Assembly (NCBI GenBank): GCA_947650365.1
Contig: CANTAL010000004.1
Span: forward strand, 2,081,501 to 2,145,500
DNA length: 64,000 nucleotides
Direction: 5' to 3'
Source: Chamaelirium japonicum
Lineage: Eukaryota; Streptophyta; Magnoliopsida; Liliales; Melanthiaceae
The notes under the pieces were generated by a model that was not told where the DNA came from, ran no database searches, and saw nothing but the letters and a program-made list of their open reading frames with translations. A program made the translations under genes and the position numbers. Positions 58,146-64,000 of this stretch are shown here, in pieces; the first letter of the stretch is position 1, and every line of letters starts with the position of its first letter.

Positions 58146-59705
58146 CTGAAAGATACGCGTTCGAGTTTTTGACTTTGCTTGTGTGGTAACAATCTAGCAA
58201 GATACGCAACTACATCAGATGACCGATGACATGCGAAAAAGAAGAGGGTTACAAGTTAAGAAAGTGGGGCTCAAGAAGGCCTCGTAGCAACAAGCGGAGC
58301 CGAAGCATGTGTAGTCTTGATTGCTTTGAGGGCATCCAACGACTCAAGCCATCCGGTGTAATACTCTCCGTAGTCTTTCTCAAGCTCTGTAACACACCCG
58401 CGAAGATCGGCAACCTCTTGCTCCTTAGCAACGGGAGATGACTAACTACTCGCCCGCAGGTCCTCAATCTGCTTTCGAAGCTCGGACTCACGCTCGTGCA
58501 GGCTAGCGACCTCCGTTTCCCTTGCTTCAAGATGAATAGCTTGGGTCATGTCTTTTTCCTCAAGCTTAGCTATTTGTGTCCTTAGAACAGTTACCAACTC
58601 CTCTAGCTGCTCGTGCACGGCAATATAACATTGCAAAATGGCAATGGTGACCGCCTAGCCCTCAAGCTTCTTCACATCAATGGCTTTGTCCTTCTTGAAA
58701 CCTTCCGCTCGGGTACGCCACATCACCACTGAATGCTTGTCCTTCTTAGACCCTAGTGGAAAACTTCTTCGCCGCCTTCTCAGCAGAGTTAGCTCGACCC
58801 ATGACCGCTTCAAGTTCTTCCTCGAGGCTCTTGACTTTTCTATAAAGGTCTGTGCGCCCGCTACGAATCCCGATATCTAGAAGGGTTGACATCTGGCTCC
58901 AAGGATCAATAAATTAGTATAATCAAATAAAAAGAAAAGGAGGAAGAAATCATGAGAAGACTCATCACATCCTCAATACCATTCACAACTTTCGGGTGAC
59001 AAGCCTGAGGTAGTCCCAGATATTTTCTGTAAAAAGTGGTAAGCTCTGATGGCAAAGCAGAGGGACGAGCCATTATCTCTGGTGCAGACCCTGACGCCAC
59101 AACTTTTCCTTTCGCCCTCTGAGGAACTGAAGTAGACTTCTCCTTGCCTCGTGTAACATCCATCGGGATGGGAGGTTCACCAATGATGCCACCAACCACA
59201 ACCTTGTCTGGCCAAGGTACCGGTGCATCCTGAACCAAAGGAGCTACATCCCACTCCTGAGTATCCCCAACAGACACTGCAAATAAGTGGCACAATCAAA
59301 ACAAAAAATCCAGAACTACCCAATGAGAAAAGAAAGGGCAAAGAAATATATCGTCAAATGCAATCGGATGCGAAACGTTAGCACCTTCAGTCTCAACAGG
59401 GTCGATGGTCGCCGGCCCGGACAAGTGACATTCACCCCTCGGTGCATCAAGCTCTGCCATCATCGCTCTCATCTGATCCGGGCAAAGAATCCTTCCTGAC
59501 GTGGGTCCAGGACCCCCTACAACAACCATCCTTGTTGGAGCAGTCGGGGGTGTATGCACTGTTAAGGCATCTACCTCAGTCAATGAGTCATTACTTCCCT
59601 TCGTTTTTCTAATTTTGATCCTGCACACCAGGCACCCAGGTTTGTAGCTTAATGTAGCAAGCTGGTGAATCAAAGAAAGAGAAGGTTCGGCATATGGAGG
59701 CACTC
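58146..59705 (-). pseudogene. Unidentified minus-strand gene fragment with exon-like blocks and a coiled coil
   Basis: Three open blocks on the minus strand. The first (about 59703-59385) encodes PTAPTRMVVVGGPGPTSGRI, MRAMMAELDAPRGECHL. The second (59276-58969) encodes DTQEWDVAPLVQDAPVPWPD, RKYLGLPQACHPKVVNGIED. The third (from 58892) encodes coiled-coil runs (YRKVKSLEEELEAVMGRANS, LRTQIAKLEEKDMTQ, ESELRKQIEDLRASS). The gaps (108 and 76 bp) begin GT and end AG on the minus strand, so they look like introns. The layout (Pro/charged part, shorter exon, coiled coil) recalls the antisense gene of A and B, but sequence similarity is weak. It may be a piece of another element's extra gene or a captured host gene. 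Flanked on both sides by copia sequence. Confidence 0.55.
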
Positions 59706-59709
59706 ATAG

Positions 59710-60254
59710 ATCCATTACCAAGGTGTTGTGCATCGTTTGAGATCGGGTGAACTAGAAGGAGTTTCCCGCAACCTTTTACTGTCTAGATTTTATGCAGAAT
59801 ATCAGTAATGTTTCTATGGTTTCGGGAGCTATAGAACTCTAAACGATGTAAAATCACTTGGAAAAGTTGTGTCTCAAAGTCCTCTACCTGCGGTCCAAAT
59901 TTTAGCCCAATTGGAGTTCGAAACAAAAAGTTATGGCCGTTGCACCAAAGCTATATCGAGCAGATCTAATGTCGTCTCCATTGACAAAGAAGAAATTTGT
60001 CACGGTGAAAAAATCCGCACAGAGGTATGACTTCTATTATGTAGATCTAATGTAAAGATAGAATTTGCATGCATGGTAGATTATTCTTCTCACTAGATCG
60101 ACGTTAGGGGTTCGCGTTATTGCCGTGCTAGGTTTATACACACACATGTAGTTTGTTTTGATGAAAATTTTGATATGTAACGCACATCACCTACAGTCTT
60201 CGGACTTTCCCTTTGCTTCCGCTGCGAGCCTCTGCCATGGAATTATTTTCAACA
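59710..60254 (+). repeat. 3' end of an LTR of element H
   Basis: Collinear with the last 500 bp of G's LTR (about 53230-53766), sharing GAGATCGGGTGAA, CCAGATTTT-like and the ending ...TTTCAACA. The rest of this LTR is missing to the left, where the unidentified gene fragment lies. Confidence 0.72.
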
Positions 60255-62095
60255 ATTGATATCAGATCACGCTAGTGGTGTGCGTTTCATATTTTTTATG
60301 AAACCAACATATGGGCGTATGATTAGTATGTGCCGCCATCAAGGTTCTACGAGTAGATCATGAATATTGTCAATATGGTGTGTTATATGAATTGTTTTAG
60401 CAGGGCACCACTTTTAAAATAATATGGATGTGTCATTACTTGCTATCGGGGGTCGGACTCTATGCTAGCATATGTCTGGATATGTTTGCTTTTCTATATA
60501 TGGATAGTTTTAGAGTCGTAGTCGAGCAAGAGGTGGCGGTACACCACCTTTGATTCCTAGGCTTATTTTTTTTTTCTATCTAGAAAATTATGTACGAGTG
60601 AGCACTTATTCAAAGCGTACTAGATCTTTTTCGGTTACAAATTGAAGAGGATGACTTACCGTAGAGATCCACTACCAGAGGATGAGCGGAACCTTGAAGG
60701 ATGATAGCGATCCGGCGAAGTGTACACGATGATGGCAAAGGGCAAGAGTATCAGAAGATCGTATATAGAGGCTTGTACCGGATCGAGGAACCCAGTGAAG
60801 GAGACAAAAAAGCCTGTGTTGTACTAGTCAAGTTTAAGGGTTGGATCCTAAACTTGATTCAGTTGTGTGGTTATTTCTTTCTATAGCTCTTTATATTTCT
60901 GTAGACCCCCCCGATCCGATAATTAGATTATCAGTGTTTTAGAGGGATACCCTTTCCCCTTGAGTCCTAGGGACCTTATTAGGATAGGATTCCACTAGTG
61001 ATGTCTATTATTTAATTGACCCTTGATGATAGCATGAATTCCTCATATTTGGTTATACCACAATTAGGTCAATATTCGATTAGTCGTGTATGCCTATTTG
61101 GCCAGCATCGAAACCTAGAATGAGTCAGAAGTCTACTATAACATCAATCATCAAATTTATAAGCGAGGTACCATAGTAGTGGGTGACCTTTCCTGTCTGT
61201 CTGACCTTAGGCTAGGCTCGAGGGCATTAGCGTAATAGCTAGGTTTGCGGAGCATCGATGCTTTTGGGATATATAATGTGACCCTTGAGTGGATAAATCC
61301 ACTTGAAACAGGGACTAAGATATTCCAAGATCAATTAATGCTAGGCGAAAGGCTTGAAATGCTAGTTGGAGCACGGTTTGACCAGGGTCTAGTATATAGG
61401 TTGTCGTGACCTTAGTGTACACTCATACTTGCATAAAATAACCCTCAACTCTAATAAGGGATGTGTAAGAGGACTCGTTGAGATTCTCTGGCCTCCACAG
61501 CCAACTGCTTTGTGTTTGGGTGGGAAGACGTAGCTAAATATCCCCCTCGGATGAGAGTTATGTTTTTCCATGCCATATGACTTTGCGGTCTCCTTCAGGA
61601 TATGGCGGTTACGAGGCTAGGAGAGAAAGGGCTTTCCTACCCTCATGGGGGCCGCATGAACTCCTATATCGTAATTGCCTAGGCTTGTTGATAATTATCC
61701 AAAGTGGATGTGAGGCTTTCGTTGTTTCGTATGGGGATCATGTTGCGCTGGCCAAAAGGACAACCATGGTCCATCAAAGCCCTTAGTTGGCAGATTTGGA
61801 TTAGGTCAAGGAAAGATCCGTGTGAGCAGATGACACTGCATACTGCCCCCTCGGGTGGGTGTATCCGATTCTGAGATCTCACATACATGGTTAATTAATC
61901 TATAGAGGTGTCTTCGCTGTGAGGGTAGGGTTGGCATTTGGATATAATTAGCTTATTTTCAAAATCAATAAAATAAGTTTTTCTATATTCTTTCATTCAA
62001 CCATATAGTTTTTCTATCCGGTATCCCATAAGAGAATTAGTTATCGGGTCTCTAACTACGTATAGCGGAAGCGTTATCTTTAGTTTTATGCTTAG
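60255..62095 (+). other. Leader of element H
   Basis: Collinear with G's leader (for example CCCCCTCGGGTGGGTGTAT near 61847). The two hairpin motifs are present in weakened form near 60446-60460 and 60833-60852. No gene is recognised. Confidence 0.68.
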
Positions 62096-63860
62096 GGTTG
62101 TAAACGTATATTGACTTTCAATATCAATATCCCTGTACCAGACCTAACGGGTCCAGATGTTACTAGGGCACTAACTAGGGTATATGACGACTAGCGAGAG
62201 TCTGAGGAGATGTGCAAGTATTGTATCACAACAAACTTACGGACAACTCCTTAGAAGAGCAAGTCAAATATATGCTAGGTTTTCTGAAATAAAGTTTTAC
62301 TTGCATTAGATGTCAGGGAGGTGGGGTTAAGATACTCATCTCTTTTCTATCAAAATATTTGTCAGTATCGAGATGTCTGAGGATATACTTATTCAGAAAT
62401 ATATACTTGGGTTCTAGATCGAACTAAATTCCAAAGACATGGTGCCATATGACGAGGTAGTGGAAGACATCTGTTTTGCATCCTTGTTTGGGACCTTTGA
62501 AGGCATTGTCAGAGACTTTAGCTTTAATAAGCTCGAGATGACAAATACAGAACTTCTAAGGAGCTTTCCAAAAAACAAAAGATAAGATCAAGATTAAAGG
62601 CAAAGCCTTTACTGCTTAACCTAGGTCTTCTTTAGAAGAACCTAAGGGAGTAACTTATCAGAAACAAAAACTATATATGTATAGAAACTGGTATGAACTC
62701 CTAAGTCTGGTGACGCCAAGGACGGAAGTGTTTCCGCTGAGGCAAGTAGAGGGGGTATTGGAAGATTGAGTATGGCCTCAAGGTGTTAGGGGTTGAGTCA
62801 CTATCTAGTAGTAGTTCTTCTATTTGTTCGAATGCAGACTTCGAGTCTACAGTGATTCAAGGAAAACAGAATGCCACTTTATAGTGAAGTAATCCTAACA
62901 TAGATACTGATGCCATAAACCACTGCAGAAACTATTAGATATGATTATCTTAGTTTTTCTGAAACAAAGATCTTGATCTTTAGAGGTTTAGTTATGTTTC
63001 CTCTTTACTGAATGAAGTTTTTAGTTTTAGACGATACCGTTATTGTGTCTCTCAAACTGAATAGATATCTTCATTGCTAGAGAAATTGTTCAGAATGATC
63101 TCTTTGTGTTTAATTCTAATTCGAAAATAGATCTCTTTACCGCTATAGCGTTTGTTTTATATTCATCTCAATCCTTCGGAGAAACTAACCCATTTGTGTC
63201 CCTTTTGGTTTAGATACTTTATATCAGATAAATTCAAAGGTTAAAGAAGGACGAGTTTCTGTTCACATATTTCTCGAAGATCCTTTTTGACTAGTGAGTG
63301 TTATTAGGAAGGCAGAGTAACTAAAAGGGATCACTAAAGCATTGGTGTTAGTTAATTTTGACGTATATGGTTCCAATAGCGTCTAGAAGGTAGGAGACTC
63401 TTCTAATCGATGGAATGAGTACTTATCGGACGGGTTCAGGATAACCGACTTCAGGAATTGTTTTTACCTTGGGATTAGAAGCGGTGGTTGGTAGAGTGTG
63501 AAACAAGAGTGCATCACAGACTCTATTACAAAGACTAAGCACGTTGTTACGTGCGAGTTAGTATTATATATGGTATCGCTCATGATGTTCTTAGAGAACA
63601 TGAGATGCATGCCAGAGGATCAGTTGTCTGTTGTTGTAACAAAAGAGCGATAAGCAAGGTCCAAGGAGCCTAGGGACCACCATAAATGGAAACTCATCAA
63701 GTACAAACTCCACTTGATCTGACAGTTTATGAGGAAATACAAGTAGTGGTACTAAGGTAGTATATACAGATAATGTTACCAATTCCTTTAAGGAATTCCT
63801 GCAAAGGCTTTTGGGTAGCATGTAGAAGTTATAGAGCTCAACACCATTTTTCCTCGTTAG
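62096..63860 (+). pseudogene. gag and pol remnants of element H
   Basis: A gag piece (about 62340-62630, FGTFEGIVRDFSFNKLEM-like), an integrase-start remnant (about 63295-63400) and an RNase H remnant (about 63470-63840). Highly decayed. Confidence 0.65.
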
Positions 63861-63874
63861 ACCTAGTGTGAGAT

Positions 63875-64000
63875 TGTTGGAATTGGTGAGGTCTACAGCT
63901 CGTAAAAACTTATTGTTTAGTTATATATGGTTAATAGCTTAAGATTGTATCTTGGTACGCACCTTAGTACGTATTTTGATTATAGAGCAGAGAGCCATGG
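63875..64000 (+). repeat. Start of the 3' LTR of element H (runs off the window)
   Basis: TGTTGGAATTGGTGAGG follows a purine-rich stretch (TAGTGTGAGAT), and TCTACAGCTCGTAAAA matches the LTR start of G at 51417-51432. Divergence from G's LTR is high in the visible part. Confidence 0.75.

Larger units (their letters stand above)
59710..64000 (+). mobile_element. Element H: decayed, internally reduced Ty1/copia copy reaching the window end
   Basis: The 3' end of an LTR (to 60254), a leader, gag and pol remnants and the start of a 3' LTR at 63875. It is related to G but clearly diverged from it. The internal region is much shorter than in D, so it is reduced, and it is heavily broken. Whether G and H were once one element or two neighbours cannot be decided here. 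Confidence 0.72.

Noticed and set aside
58249-59703. An intact host gene on the minus strand
   Set aside because: The blocks are fragmentary, no clear start or end is seen, and copia sequence bounds both sides; I keep it only as a gene fragment.

Overview
This window is plant nuclear DNA, almost certainly intergenic heterochromatin of a flowering plant with a repeat-rich genome. I see no intact host gene. Nearly every base belongs to LTR retrotransposons of two plant groups: Ty3/gypsy (Tat lineage plus a chromovirus-like gag-only element) and Ty1/copia (Tork/Angela-like). Many of them sit inside one another. Supporting signs are plant-type primer-binding sites (TGGTATCAGAGC, initiator-Met type), the dual RNase H of Tat elements, and a hAT-type miniature transposon with a perfect 8-bp target duplication. 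The species cannot be told from the sequence.

Layout from left to right. Element A (1-4949) is the 3' part of a Tat-lineage gypsy element: a minus-strand, intron-bearing extra gene, a 118-bp tandem array and the 3' LTR. Next come 39 bp (4950-4988) of a copia LTR. Element B (4989-18314) is a second member of A's family, complete in structure, with both LTRs, gag-pol on the plus strand and the antisense gene with its array. From 18315 the copia element C resumes (minus strand). C is interrupted at 20448-38372 by copia element D (plus strand), and D's 5' LTR is interrupted at 21083-29194 by element E, a gag-only gypsy element with 2.4-kb LTRs. C continues from 38378 and ends at 45424.

The right part, 45425-51399, is gypsy element F (minus strand, Tat-like), carrying a 107-bp tandem array and a 457-bp hAT MITE. 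From 51400 to the window end lie two decayed copia copies, G (51400 to about 58145) and H (about 59710 to the end), separated by an unidentified minus-strand gene fragment with exon-like blocks.

Inferred order: F is the oldest framework; C and G inserted into it; D, A and B inserted into C; E inserted last, into D. LTR comparisons by eye agree: roughly 10-15% divergence for C and about 10% for D, about 2% for B and about 0.4% for E. The gypsy and copia pol genes are broken. Only E's gag looks whole. The most unusual features are the antisense gene of A and B, with a 137-bp middle exon of the same length in both copies; the arrays of TTGACCGATCGGTCAA palindromes (paired W-box cores) lying upstream of that gene; the young gag-only element E, with stacked hairpins before its TATA box; and paired self-complementary GGGGTC/GACCCC hairpins in the leaders of all four copia copies.
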